Assembly: GCA_946222675.1 (NCBI GenBank)
Contig: CAMIMA010000001.1
Coordinates: forward strand, 372,001-436,000
DNA length: 64,000 nt
Direction of reading: 5' to 3'
DNA from: an uncultured Candidatus Saccharibacteria bacterium
Lineage (GTDB): Bacteria; Patescibacteriota; Saccharimonadia; Saccharimonadales; Saccharimonadaceae
How positions within the stretch are numbered: the first letter of the stretch is position 1; each line of letters opens with the position of its first letter. The notes under the pieces are model-generated. The model saw only the letters and a list, made by a program, of their open reading frames with translations. It ran no database searches and was not told the origin of the DNA. A program made the position numbers and the translations under genes. Of the stretch, positions 15,014 through 23,641 are shown piece by piece.

Positions 15014-16651
15014 ATGTTACTTCAGGTGGCGGTCAGTGAAAAATCTTTTGGCGTGAAGCAGCTTTATACTAATGTAAAGTTTACGCTTGAGTCCGGCGAA
15101 AAAGTCGGCCTGATTGGCCGTAACGGCATTGGTAAGTCGACACTGTTTGGAATCATTGCCGGTGAAGATAATGACTACACTGGTCAGATTATTTTACGTA
15201 AGGGAGCTTCGTTAGTATCGACAGCGCAGGAATATGACAAGGTGCGTGATTTAACGGCGACTGAATATATTTTAGCTGGGCTGCCGCATTATGCTAGTTT
15301 GTCGCGAACATTGCGCGAGTTTCCGCTACTTGAAAATCCAACAGATAAACAGATTGAGCGCTATAGCGCTGCGCTTGATGAATTTGGCGAGCGCGGATAC
15401 TACAATATTCAGGGTGAAGTTGAGGAGGAGCTAAAGAAATTCCAGCTTGATGGTGTAATGGAGCAGCCATTTAAGAGCTTGTCGGGTGGTCAAAAGCGCC
15501 TTAGTGAAGTGATTAAAATTATGCACGCGAAGGCAGATTTGGCGCTGATTGATGAGCCGACTAACTTTATGGACTATGTGGCTAAGGAGCAATTTATCAA
15601 TTGGTTAGTGGCGGCACCGGAAGCGATGTTGATTATTACGCACGACCGCGACGTCTTGCAACATGTTGACCGCATTATTGAGATAAAGGATGGTATGTCG
15701 GTAAATTACAAGGGTAATTATGACGATTATATTCGGCAGAATTTACATGGCACAGCTACGGCAATGCAAGATTACGAGCAGGTCGAGAAGCGAATGAAAA
15801 ATTTGCAACAAAAGGTGATTGATTATAAGCGATTAAAGGAGAAAGCGCGCAATCCGGCGACGATTCATCAGTTTAAGAGACTTGAGGAGAATGCTCGTGC
15901 TGAATTGGATGAGTTGTCAAATAAAGAGCGGCCGAGTTTTTGGATTGACCGTGAGTCTTTGACGCAAGTTGGTTACAAAGATGCTGATCGTTATGCGAAA
16001 TATCAGGCAAAAAACATTAAAGTGTCAATGAAGGGTGAGAAATTGCGGAGTGAGCGGCCGCTCGTGCAGGCGATTGATTTGGCAGTGGGCTATCAGGCAC
16101 CAATTTTGGAGCATATTAATTTTGCGCTGCGGAGTGGTGAGTGTCTTGAACTGCGTGGCCGTAACGGCGTGGGTAAGAGCACGCTACTTAAGGCTATATT
16201 GGGGCTTGCGGGACCAAAAATCTTTGTGGGCGAGGCGCATCTAGACGGCCAGATTCGCATTGGTATTTACGAACAGGAAGAAGGCGGGCAGTATGCTGGG
16301 TTGACTTTAAAAGCAGCGATTGAACAAATTTATCTCAAGCGCGATTTGCCAATTAGCGATACTAAAGTTCGGCAGTTACTCAGCAATTATTTGTTTACTG
16401 AGGGCGATGGTAATATGTTGGTTGATAATTTATCTGGTGGTCAGAAGGCTCGGCTGCAAATTATTCGTATGCTTGCCAATAATCCGGATTTAATTATTCT
16501 AGACGAGCCGACTTCGCACCTTGATTTGCCAAGCATCGAAGAGTTGGAACAGGCGCTAGCAGGGTATGCGGGGGCTATCATTTATATTTCGCACGATAAT
16601 TATTTTCGGCGTAAGCTTGGTGGAACCGTACTGCAAGTTGGCGCGGCTTAA
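15014..16651 (+). CDS. ABC-F family ATPase
   Basis: Soluble protein of 545 residues with two ABC nucleotide-binding domains and no membrane segment. Walker A motifs are GRNGIGKST and GRNGVGKST, the ABC signatures are LSGGQKRLSE and LSGGQKARLQ, and the Walker B motifs end in DEPTNFMDY and DEPTSHLDL. A charged linker (about residues 250-310) joins the domains. ABC-F proteins act on the ribosome, either in translation control or in antibiotic protection; the sequence alone does not separate these. TAAAAT lies seven bases before the ATG, consistent with a leaderless mRNA. Confidence 0.9.
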   Translation: MLLQVAVSEKSFGVKQLYTNVKFTLESGEKVGLIGRNGIGKSTLFGIIAGEDNDYTGQIILRKGASLVSTAQEYDKVRDLTATEYILAGLPHYASLSRTLREFPLLENPTDKQIERYSAALDEFGERGYYNIQGEVEEELKKFQLDGVMEQPFKSLSGGQKRLSEVIKIMHAKADLALIDEPTNFMDYVAKEQFINWLVAAPEAMLIITHDRDVLQHVDRIIEIKDGMSVNYKGNYDDYIRQNLHGTATAMQDYEQVEKRMKNLQQKVIDYKRLKEKARNPATIHQFKRLEENARAELDELSNKERPSFWIDRESLTQVGYKDADRYAKYQAKNIKVSMKGEKLRSERPLVQAIDLAVGYQAPILEHINFALRSGECLELRGRNGVGKSTLLKAILGLAGPKIFVGEAHLDGQIRIGIYEQEEGGQYAGLTLKAAIEQIYLKRDLPISDTKVRQLLSNYLFTEGDGNMLVDNLSGGQKARLQIIRMLANNPDLIILDEPTSHLDLPSIEELEQALAGYAGAIIYISHDNYFRRKLGGTVLQVGAA

Positions 16652-16665
16652 ATAGCGATTGGAAA

Positions 16666-16697
16666 CAAAAAACGCAGTCGGTGAACTGCGTTTAATA
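16666..16697 (-). terminator. Terminator of tRNA-Gln
   Basis: A perfect 9-bp stem (AAACGCAGT/ACTGCGTTT) with a 6-base loop. On the minus strand it is followed by a long T run (TTTTTTGTTT). On the plus strand the same hairpin may stop the ABC-F transcript. Confidence 0.85.
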
Positions 16698-16703
16698 ATG
16701 TCT

Positions 16704-16777
16704 TGGCTGGGGATGAGGGATTCGAACCCCCGATCATGGGACCAGAACCCATTGCCTTACCGCTTGGCCAATCCCCA
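16704..16777 (-). tRNA. tRNA-Gln (anticodon CTG)
   Basis: A complete cloverleaf on the minus strand: acceptor TGGGGAT with ATCCCCA, D arm with AGCGGTAAGGC, anticodon stem ATGGG/CCCAT around the loop TTCTGGT (anticodon CTG), T arm with TTCGAAT, discriminator G and an encoded CCA. It reads CAG codons. A gatCAB operon in the same window suggests that Gln-tRNA may be made by transamidation. Confidence 0.96.
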
Positions 16778-16828
16778 ATAGCCAACGACAATTATTATAT
16801 ACCTAAGGTAATTTAAATGTCAAATAAA

Positions 16829-17470
16829 TTAGGCAAGATTTTTAAAATAAGCAGTTAATTTATCGGCAAATTGGCGATGTGTGTCTTTTGTCCAATGCAG
16901 ATGGTCGGGGCCGACAGTGGTAAAGTCGGTCGGGTCGATAAAATCAACGTTGTGCTCGGCGGCAAATTTACGCATTGCGTCTGGCAACTTTTGCATTTTG
17001 TGGAAGCTATCCTCATTGAAACACTTGTTGGCACTGAGGCCGGTTGCCGGGTCAATAAAACCGTCACTAGCTGGTTGCGGTGCTACGATAATCATTCGAC
17101 AGTGGTATTCTTGGCAAGCGCGTAAGTAGTGTACATAGTGCTCGGCAATTTCGGTTGGACTGGCGTTGTTGAAAAAGCGGGTGTCATTAGTGCCAAGCAT
17201 AACCACAAGATAATCTGGTCGATGGCTATCGAGTAACGGTGCTAGCAATGTGTAGCCATTGCGACAAGGGACGCTCGGGTCTTCGTCGTCGAAAATAATA
17301 GTGCGGCCTAGTTCACCTTCGGCGATAACGTGATAGTTGTCGCCCAAGTTTTGCTCTAAAATGTTTGGCCAGCGGTCGGCGAAGGGGTAGCGCTGGTTGG
17401 CGGCAGGGTCTTTACCCCAAGTATTGCTGTCGCCGTAGCATAAGATAGTAATTGGTTCAGTTGCTTTCAT
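16829..17470 (-). CDS. SGNH/GDSL-type hydrolase
   Basis: A 213-residue hydrolase of the SGNH fold. Block I is ILCYGDSNTWG with the nucleophile Ser, block III is VMLGTNDTRF, and block V is DHLHWTKDTH with the Asp-His pair. No signal peptide is visible, so it is probably cytoplasmic. Substrates in this family are esters (lipids, acetylated sugars); the substrate here is unknown. TATAAT lies seven bases before the ATG. Confidence 0.88.
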   Translation of the reverse strand: MKATEPITILCYGDSNTWGKDPAANQRYPFADRWPNILEQNLGDNYHVIAEGELGRTIIFDDEDPSVPCRNGYTLLAPLLDSHRPDYLVVMLGTNDTRFFNNASPTEIAEHYVHYLRACQEYHCRMIIVAPQPASDGFIDPATGLSANKCFNEDSFHKMQKLPDAMRKFAAEHNVDFIDPTDFTTVGPDHLHWTKDTHRQFADKLTAYFKNLA

Positions 17471-17516
17471 TGATAAAATTATACCAGTTTATCGCGCTTG
17501 TGTTAAAATTGTAGTA

Positions 17517-19250
17517 ATGAGTCGGTTGGGTCTAGAACAGCATGAAGATTATACGGTGTTTCGATTGTGGGCGCCGTTTGCTCGTGCTGTGTCGGTTGTG
17601 GGTGATTTTTCTAAGTGGCAGCCGATTGCTATGGAGGTTGATCAGACTACTGGCTACTGGTCGGTGCGGGTGGATGGCGTTGAACCGGGCCATGCTTATA
17701 AATATCAGATAACCGGCTATGATGGTCAAGTGAAGTATCGTAACGACCCACGTGGGCGTGTTTTAACTGATAGTAACGATGGCAAATCTGTAGTGTATGA
17801 TAGTAGTTTTGACTGGCAGGGGTATGAAGTAGTAGTGCCGCAGCCGGCGGAACAACGGGTAATTTATGAGATTCATATCGGGACATTCAATCGCCCCGAC
17901 CCGTCAACTACCGGTACCTTTGCGTCGGCAATTGAGCGCCTCGATTATTTGCAGGATTTAGGTGTAACTACACTGGAGTTAATGCCGGTGACATCGATGG
18001 CGGAGAGTTTTGGTTGGGGCTATGCACCGAGTGCAATTTATTCTGTAGAAAGTCAGTACGGTGGCGCATTTGGCATGAAGACCTTTGTCAAGGAGGCGCA
18101 TAAGCGTGGGCTTGAAGTGGTTCTTGATGTGGTTTATAACCATTTTTCGGCCGACAATGATTTATGGCAGTTTGATGGCTGGAGCGAAAATGGCCGTGGA
18201 GGTATTTATTTTTATAACGACCAGCGCGGTGATACGCCGTGGGGCAGCCGGCCGGACTTTGGCCGTCCAGAAGTGCGGGAGTTTATTCTTGATAATGTGT
18301 CGATGTGGCTGAGCAATTACCACGTTGATGGTTTTAGGGTGGATAGTACGATTTATATGCGTAATACTGCAGGTAACAACAACGACCCAGCGCATGATAT
18401 TCCAGAGGCTTGGAGCTTGCTATCTGAAATTACGCGCGTGTCGCATAAAATTAAGCCAGGTTCTTTAGTGATTGCCGAGGATTGTGCTGGCAATAGTGCT
18501 ATTACGGCGTCACAACTAGCGGGCGGCGCGGGATTTGATGCACAGTGGGATTTAGGCTTGCCGCATGTGTTGCGCGGTGCTCTTCGTATCGGGGGTGAAG
18601 CGCCAGGCTTAGCTAATCTTTGTAATGTGCTAGGACAAAGCTTTAATAATTGTTGGCAACAGCGCATTGTGTTTGCGGATAGTCATGATACGGCTGCCAA
18701 TGGTGGTTCGCGAATGGTGGCGGTTGCAGTGAAGGATGTACATAGTATTAACGCGCGGCGGATTGCTATTTTAACTTCTGCTATTGCATTGACTGCGCCT
18801 GGTGTACCAATGTTGCTGGCTGGTTCGGAATTTTTGCAGGGTGGTGATTTTAATGATTGGAATTCACTAGATTGGGCTAATATTGACCAATTTGGGGGTA
18901 TTGTGTCGGCGCACCGTGATTTAATTGCTCTGAGGCGCAATCAATATCATCAAACTGGTGGATTGCAATCGCCAGCACTCCATATTTTGCTGGCTGACGA
19001 GAATTGTCGGGTATTAATGTATCAACGTGGTGATACTGGGCAACAACCAGTAATCGTGTTGGCGAACTTTAGTGGGTTAAAGTGGCATAACTACCAAATT
19101 AATTTGCCGGGCAGTACGTGGCAAGTGGCATTTAATTCGGCGTGGTCGGGCTACTCGGCTGATTTTGTAGGTGAGCCGTTAAAGCAGATTAACAGTGGCG
19201 ACAAAATTACGCTTGCTCCATATCAGGTGATGTTACTCACTCAGGTGTAA
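17517..19250 (+). CDS. Glycoside hydrolase family 13, branching-enzyme-like
   Basis: A 577-residue enzyme with an N-terminal CBM48-type beta-sandwich (FRLWAPFARAVSVVGDFSKW, residues 10-95) and an alpha-amylase barrel. Conserved regions: DVVYNH, GFRVDSTIYM (catalytic Asp), VIAEDC (acid Glu) and FADSHDTA (transition-state Asp). A beta domain ends the protein. It most resembles 1,4-alpha-glucan branching enzyme (GlgB) or maltooligosyltrehalose trehalohydrolase; the two cannot be separated by eye. No other glycogen gene is in the window except galU. TAAAAT lies seven bases before the start. Confidence 0.85.
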   Translation: MSRLGLEQHEDYTVFRLWAPFARAVSVVGDFSKWQPIAMEVDQTTGYWSVRVDGVEPGHAYKYQITGYDGQVKYRNDPRGRVLTDSNDGKSVVYDSSFDWQGYEVVVPQPAEQRVIYEIHIGTFNRPDPSTTGTFASAIERLDYLQDLGVTTLELMPVTSMAESFGWGYAPSAIYSVESQYGGAFGMKTFVKEAHKRGLEVVLDVVYNHFSADNDLWQFDGWSENGRGGIYFYNDQRGDTPWGSRPDFGRPEVREFILDNVSMWLSNYHVDGFRVDSTIYMRNTAGNNNDPAHDIPEAWSLLSEITRVSHKIKPGSLVIAEDCAGNSAITASQLAGGAGFDAQWDLGLPHVLRGALRIGGEAPGLANLCNVLGQSFNNCWQQRIVFADSHDTAANGGSRMVAVAVKDVHSINARRIAILTSAIALTAPGVPMLLAGSEFLQGGDFNDWNSLDWANIDQFGGIVSAHRDLIALRRNQYHQTGGLQSPALHILLADENCRVLMYQRGDTGQQPVIVLANFSGLKWHNYQINLPGSTWQVAFNSAWSGYSADFVGEPLKQINSGDKITLAPYQVMLLTQV

Positions 19251-19267
19251 TTTGCTATAATCATAAT

Positions 19268-20221
19268 ATGAATCAAGATTACGACTTAGTGATTGTAGGC
19301 GGCGGCCCAGCGGCGTTAACGGCAGCGATTTATGCGACACGCGAGGGTATTAAGACCGTAGTGCTAGAGCGTGCACTAGTCGGTGGCGTAATGGCAACCA
19401 TTGACCGAGTGGATAATTACCCAGGATTTAGCCAGGGAATTGAGGGTATGAGCTTGGCGCAGGATTATCAAGACCAAGCGGAGCGCTTTGGCGCAGTAAT
19501 TAAATTTGCGGAGGCAACAGCAGTAAAAAAGGTTGGTGAGTTGGTGCAAGTTTCAACGCGCGAAGGTGACATTTATGAAGCAAAGGCGTGTTTAGTGGCT
19601 ACGGGTGCGCAATATCGGCGTTTGGGCTTGCCACTAGAAGACAAACTAACTGGGCGTGGTGTACATTATTGCGCGACGTGCGATGGCGCATTGTATAAGG
19701 GACGTGAGTTGATTGTGATTGGTGGCGCCAATTCAGCGGTTCAAGAGGCGTTCTATTTAACTAAGTTTGCTAAACATTTAACTATGGTAGTGCGGAGCTA
19801 TGTTAAGGCGAGTGCAATTCTAAAAGATGAGCTAGCACAATATACTAAAGACGGCAAAATTACGTTGTTAGAAGGCTGGACGCCAGATGAAATTAAGCTG
19901 GACGAGTATCGTAATGTGGTTGGGTTGAGTACCTATAAGACTGATGACCCTGCCATGCAGCAAACCGTGGCGGCGGACGGCATCTTTATTTTTGCTGGTT
20001 CTACGCCGAATACTGGATTCTTGGTGGATTCGGGAGTTGAGCTTGATGAAGTTGGCTGTGTGAAGACGGATGCTCAGATGCAAACCAATATTGCTGGTGT
20101 ATTTGCAGCTGGCGATGTGCGTGCTGGATCGGTTAAGCAAATCGTATCAGCTTCAGCTGAGGGCACGCAAGCGGTATTTAAGATTCGACAGTATATTAAA
20201 GGCATTAGTAATGTCGCGTAA
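19268..20221 (+). CDS. trxB: Thioredoxin reductase
   Basis: FAD/NADPH flavoprotein of 317 residues. It has an N-terminal FAD-binding motif VGGGPAALTA, redox-active cysteines C135-A-T-C138 followed by DGA, an NADPH-binding IGGANSAVQEA, and the terminal FAD motif AAGDVRAG. A TGCTATAAT box lies six bases before the ATG. The 3' end overlaps a small zinc-ribbon gene, and a glutaredoxin follows, a possible electron acceptor. Confidence 0.95.
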   Translation: MNQDYDLVIVGGGPAALTAAIYATREGIKTVVLERALVGGVMATIDRVDNYPGFSQGIEGMSLAQDYQDQAERFGAVIKFAEATAVKKVGELVQVSTREGDIYEAKACLVATGAQYRRLGLPLEDKLTGRGVHYCATCDGALYKGRELIVIGGANSAVQEAFYLTKFAKHLTMVVRSYVKASAILKDELAQYTKDGKITLLEGWTPDEIKLDEYRNVVGLSTYKTDDPAMQQTVAADGIFIFAGSTPNTGFLVDSGVELDEVGCVKTDAQMQTNIAGVFAAGDVRAGSVKQIVSASAEGTQAVFKIRQYIKGISNVA

Positions 20222-20405
20222 GCACAAGATTGTCATGCCTGCGCCTACGCAGCGTTCGTGCGGAAAAAATAAATATAATTCAGAGCGTGAGGCAGAAGAT
20301 GTGGCGCGTGCCCAAGAATTAAATGATTTGACTGGTCAGTTGCGGCTTCGCGTTTACCACTGTATGTTTTGTGGTGGATGGCATTTGACGAAGCATCTAT
20401 ATTAA
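20211..20405 (+). CDS. Small zinc-ribbon-like protein, 64 aa
   Basis: A short basic protein starting at ATG 20211 inside the end of trxB. It has a C-terminal CMFCGGWHLTKH motif plus an upstream Cys (RSCGKNKYNSE), resembling small proteins in bacteria and phages that end in CxxCGGWHLT. Function not known. The 11-base overlap with trxB suggests co-translation. A longer in-frame start at 20070 is unlikely, because it would lie wholly inside trxB. Confidence 0.65.
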   Translation: MSRKHKIVMPAPTQRSCGKNKYNSEREAEDVARAQELNDLTGQLRLRVYHCMFCGGWHLTKHLY

Positions 20406-20424
20406 CAATTATAAACTTAAGTGC

Positions 20425-20430
20425 TATAAT
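20425..20430 (+). promoter_or_regulatory. -10 box of the glutaredoxin gene
   Basis: Extended -10 box TGCTATAAT about 43 bp before the ATG. The leader carries an AAAGGAG ribosome site, unlike the leaderless neighbours. Confidence 0.55.
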
Positions 20431-20472
20431 ATGATTTAGAACGTAATTATATACGTAGACCAAAGGAGAACT

Positions 20473-20742
20473 ATGAATCAGGACGGTAAAACCCCAGTTA
20501 TTATTTACAGCACTAATTGGTGTGCGTATTGCAAAATGGCGCAACAATACCTAACTAGCTTGCATGTGCCATTTGAAGATAAGAATATCGAGGAAGACCC
20601 AGCGGCGCAGGATGAGCTGATGAAGAAAATTGGCGGTAACTTCCGTGGCGTGCCAGTGATTGATATTAATGGCAAAATTATTCTAGGTTTTGACCGCGCT
20701 AATATTGACGAACAGCTGCGCGACGGCGGTTATATTAAGTAG
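20473..20742 (+). CDS. Glutaredoxin-like thiol-disulfide protein
   Basis: An 89-residue thioredoxin-fold protein with active site C17-A-Y-C20 (TNWCAYCKMA) and the cis-proline segment GVPVIDINGKIILGFD. Size and sequence are those of the glutaredoxin/NrdH/Grx-3 group. With thioredoxin reductase just upstream it may be a TrxB-reduced electron donor, as NrdH is. It has a Shine-Dalgarno-led start and a hairpin after the stop. Confidence 0.88.
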   Translation: MNQDGKTPVIIYSTNWCAYCKMAQQYLTSLHVPFEDKNIEEDPAAQDELMKKIGGNFRGVPVIDINGKIILGFDRANIDEQLRDGGYIK

Positions 20743-20759
20743 CTAATTGCTAGTAATTT

Positions 20760-20787
20760 AAAATAGCCACTCATAGAGTGGCTATTG
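20760..20787. terminator. Shared terminator between convergent genes
   Basis: A perfect 11-bp stem (AATAGCCACTC/GAGTGGCTATT) with a 3-base loop. The T tract is better on the minus strand (TATTTTAAATT). The stop codon of the minus-strand glycosyltransferase lies inside the stem. Confidence 0.8.
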
Positions 20788-22059
20788 GCGTTTGAGAGCT
20801 TGGCGGTAAACTTCGACTATTTTCTCGGTTTGCTTTGTTTCGGTTAGCTCGGCGGCAAGCCGCTTGGAACAATTGCTAAAGTTACGATAGCGCACGGGGT
20901 GTTGCAATAAATCGACGATCTTATCGGCAAAATCAGCGGCGTCATTCTGCGCGGTATAGCCATTTTTGTGGTCAATAAAGCAGGCTGGTGCTAATGGGTC
21001 GCATAAAACAATTGGTAATCCACCGTATGCCGCCTCTGTCACCGCCAATCCTTGAGTGTCGGTAAGCGACGGGAAGAGGTATATCTTGCTGATGGCAGTT
21101 AGAATGCCGACATCGCGATGCGGGTAACGCCCGACAAAGTAGATGTGGTCATGTTCTGGACTTGCAGCCGCCAGCTCTTCGAGATGAGTACGATATTCCC
21201 AGTCGCCAGCAAAGATTAAGTTGGCATCTGGCACTGACTGGCGGACGCGTTCAATTACTGGAATTAGCAGGTCAAGATTTTTCTCTTGCCCTAGTCGGCC
21301 AAAATAAATTAGGTTATTAGCGTGCCGGTCGATGTGGTGTGTGGCGCAGAAAGCATCGATTTCAGCTTCATCTGGAACGCGTGGTTGGTTGACGCCGGTT
21401 GGAATAGTAGTGAGATTAATGCTGCAGTTGTTGGAGGCAGAAATCTCGCGGAGCTGATTGGCTGACTTTTCACTAACAGCAATCACTTCATCGCAAGCTT
21501 GGTACCAGAGAGCTAGCATATTACCTACTAGTCGCCGTCCCCACGAATCTTCGCTTTTGTGATCGGCGATATTGCGAACGAAGTCAAGACGCTGTTCGCG
21601 TGACATATTGACGGCAAGTGGCATTAGTGTGGCCATTGCGGCGTAGCCAACCTTCAGTAAACGGTAGCTGTCGGAATACTCGTAAGTATCAGTGCAGTGC
21701 TGACCAATCAGAGCTGCGCCAGTCTTGCGGGCGGCGTAGCAACAGAACATAGCCATTTGGCCGGCAGTAAAGAAGTGAAGGACGTCGATTTTAAGATCTT
21801 GCACTTTAGCGAGTAAATGCGGTGAGTAAAATAGTGGTAGCTGCCCCTCTTTAAAGCCTGCACCGCGAATGGTAGGGAAATGGATTAGATGGTCATCTTC
21901 GGCGTCTATCTCTGATACTTCATTTAAGATGTTGGCGCTCGGAGCAAATACCCAAACTTCGTGCCCCATCTTTTCGAGTTCGCGACGTGTCACATCTACT
22001 ACTAAAACCACACCGTTTTGAGCGGGTCGATAGGTATCGGTAAATAAACCAATGCGCAT
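20782..22059 (-). CDS. GT4 glycosyltransferase, monoglucosyl-diacylglycerol-synthase-like
   Basis: A 425-residue GT-B enzyme. The N-terminus MRIGLFTDTYRPAQNGVV and the C-terminal donor site (GRLGQEKNLDLLIPV, then FPSLTDTQGLAVTEA) are typical of GT4 and close to the diacylglycerol glucosyltransferases of Acholeplasma and Firmicutes. The acceptor is therefore probably membrane lipid. It follows a second GT4 gene by 22 bp. TATAAT lies in that gap, eleven bases before the ATG. Confidence 0.8.
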   Translation of the reverse strand: MRIGLFTDTYRPAQNGVVLVVDVTRRELEKMGHEVWVFAPSANILNEVSEIDAEDDHLIHFPTIRGAGFKEGQLPLFYSPHLLAKVQDLKIDVLHFFTAGQMAMFCCYAARKTGAALIGQHCTDTYEYSDSYRLLKVGYAAMATLMPLAVNMSREQRLDFVRNIADHKSEDSWGRRLVGNMLALWYQACDEVIAVSEKSANQLREISASNNCSINLTTIPTGVNQPRVPDEAEIDAFCATHHIDRHANNLIYFGRLGQEKNLDLLIPVIERVRQSVPDANLIFAGDWEYRTHLEELAAASPEHDHIYFVGRYPHRDVGILTAISKIYLFPSLTDTQGLAVTEAAYGGLPIVLCDPLAPACFIDHKNGYTAQNDAADFADKIVDLLQHPVRYRNFSNCSKRLAAELTETKQTEKIVEVYRQALKRQ

Positions 22060-22081
22060 ATTGTGTGATTATTATATCACA

Positions 22082-23098
22082 TTAATGCGCTAACTTACGA
22101 TAAACTGCTAATAGTTTACTTGCAGCGCGGCTAGAATCGTATTTTTGCGCTAGATGGTGTGATTTTTGTTGATATTTGTGGTAAAAATCTGAGTCATTGG
22201 CAAGCGACTGAATTAATTCAGTAAAATTATGTTCATCACCGCGTAATACGTCTTGCCCGAAAGTGGCATTGTAGTCGGCGATATCGCGTACTACTACTGG
22301 CAAACCACTGGCGGCACCTTCGACAATGGATAGCCCGAAGGTTTCTTGAATTGATGGCATAAACATTACGTCGGCGGCGCGGGTATATTTACGCGCTTCA
22401 GCTTGTGGTACAACTCCAGTTACCAAGATATTTTTGGGGTGGTGCTTGATAAGATGATTAAGCCCTAGATAATCTGAGCCAGCAGCTTTAAATGGAATGC
22501 CGCCCACCCAGACGAATTGGAATTTTGGCATCGTTGCTGCAACCTGAATGAATGTACTGAAACGCTTGCGTGGCTGAATTTGACCACTACCAATGACAAT
22601 AAATTTATTAGGCGATAAGTGAAGTTCGCGTCTCAGCTTAGCTTTTTGTTCGGCTGATGTTTGGTAGGCGGAAGTATCGATAGAATTATTGATTACGACA
22701 ATTGGCGCTTTAATGCCTAGCTTCAATAGAACCTGCTTAGTGTAGGGTGAAACCGCGATAAGCGTATCGGCGTGGTTGTAGAACCAGCAGAGATAACGGC
22801 TGAATAGTGGTAGCCACCACCGAGCGCCAACGATTGAACCGACCAGACTATCTGGCACCATGTGAGCGCTGACAATTTTTTTGCCACCATGACGTGACAA
22901 TAAACGCCGTAATGAAAATAGACCGATGGTATGAATATGAGTAATATCGGTGTCAGCTAGTGGCTTGGCGTTGACTAGTAGATTAATTCCGGATTGTTTT
23001 TCTAACAAATGGCGCATCTCAAGATATGCAGTGTGGACGCCATGCCCTTGCACGCTAAATTCGCTTTCAGAAACTAAATTAACAGTTAAGCGTTGCAT
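22082..23098 (-). CDS. GT4 glycosyltransferase, glycolipid type
   Basis: A 338-residue GT-B enzyme. The N-terminal QGHGVHTAYLEM recalls the KGQGVGSAYLE segment of the LafA/CpoA glucolipid synthases, and the C-terminal half has the donor site MPSIQETFGLSIVEGAASG. It probably works with the downstream GT4 to build mono- and di-glycosyl lipids, an inference from family pairs in other bacteria. TATACT lies seven bases before the ATG (leaderless). Confidence 0.78.
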   Translation of the reverse strand: MQRLTVNLVSESEFSVQGHGVHTAYLEMRHLLEKQSGINLLVNAKPLADTDITHIHTIGLFSLRRLLSRHGGKKIVSAHMVPDSLVGSIVGARWWLPLFSRYLCWFYNHADTLIAVSPYTKQVLLKLGIKAPIVVINNSIDTSAYQTSAEQKAKLRRELHLSPNKFIVIGSGQIQPRKRFSTFIQVAATMPKFQFVWVGGIPFKAAGSDYLGLNHLIKHHPKNILVTGVVPQAEARKYTRAADVMFMPSIQETFGLSIVEGAASGLPVVVRDIADYNATFGQDVLRGDEHNFTELIQSLANDSDFYHKYQQKSHHLAQKYDSSRAASKLLAVYRKLAH

Positions 23099-23134
23099 TA
23101 TTAAAAGTATAACATAATGTTATATAATTGAGAT

Positions 23135-23641
23135 ATGGGAAAATCAGTGACGCGTCGTGGACATAAGCAAAATAAAGCGTCTACCGGAGTAATAATTAAC
23201 CGACGTGCTAGCTATGACTATAGTTTGTCGGATAGTTTGACGGTTGGCTTGTCGCTGACTGGGCTTGAGGTAAAAGCGGCGCGACTAAATCGAGTTAGTT
23301 TGAAGGGGGCTTATGTGGTGCCAAAGCGCGGGCCGCGCGGTGATGAACTGTATTTAATCAACGCTTCTTTTACGCTGCAAAATAATGCGCCACGCGGTAG
23401 CGGTCAACCGGCCAATATGGTAAGTACGGATGCCATTAAGGTGCTCGCTCAGCGTAAGGAAATTGCGCGGATTGTTGAGGCGCGTAGTAAAGGCCTGACG
23501 GTAGTGCCGACTAAATTATTGACACATGCACGGTACATTAAATTAGTCATCATGCTTGGTAAAGGCAAGAAACAATATGATAAGCGCCAAGCCATCAAAC
23601 AGCGCGATACGGCGCGTGAGCTAAAGCGAGGCGTGCGCTGA
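23135..23641 (+). CDS. smpB: SsrA-binding protein SmpB
   Basis: tmRNA-binding protein for trans-translation ribosome rescue, 168 residues. Conserved stretches: INRRASYDYSL, LSLTGLEVKAARL, VSLKGAYV, the ARYIKLVIMLGKGKKQYDKR core and a basic C-terminal tail with KQRDTARELKR. The tmRNA gene itself is not seen in the window. A TATAAT box lies six bases before the ATG. The stop overlaps the start of xth (TGATG). Confidence 0.95.
   Translation: MGKSVTRRGHKQNKASTGVIINRRASYDYSLSDSLTVGLSLTGLEVKAARLNRVSLKGAYVVPKRGPRGDELYLINASFTLQNNAPRGSGQPANMVSTDAIKVLAQRKEIARIVEARSKGLTVVPTKLLTHARYIKLVIMLGKGKKQYDKRQAIKQRDTARELKRGVR

Noticed and set aside
15014..16651. Calling the ABC-F protein an antibiotic-resistance factor
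   Set aside because: ABC-F motifs alone do not distinguish resistance proteins from translation factors such as EttA, and no resistance context is present.
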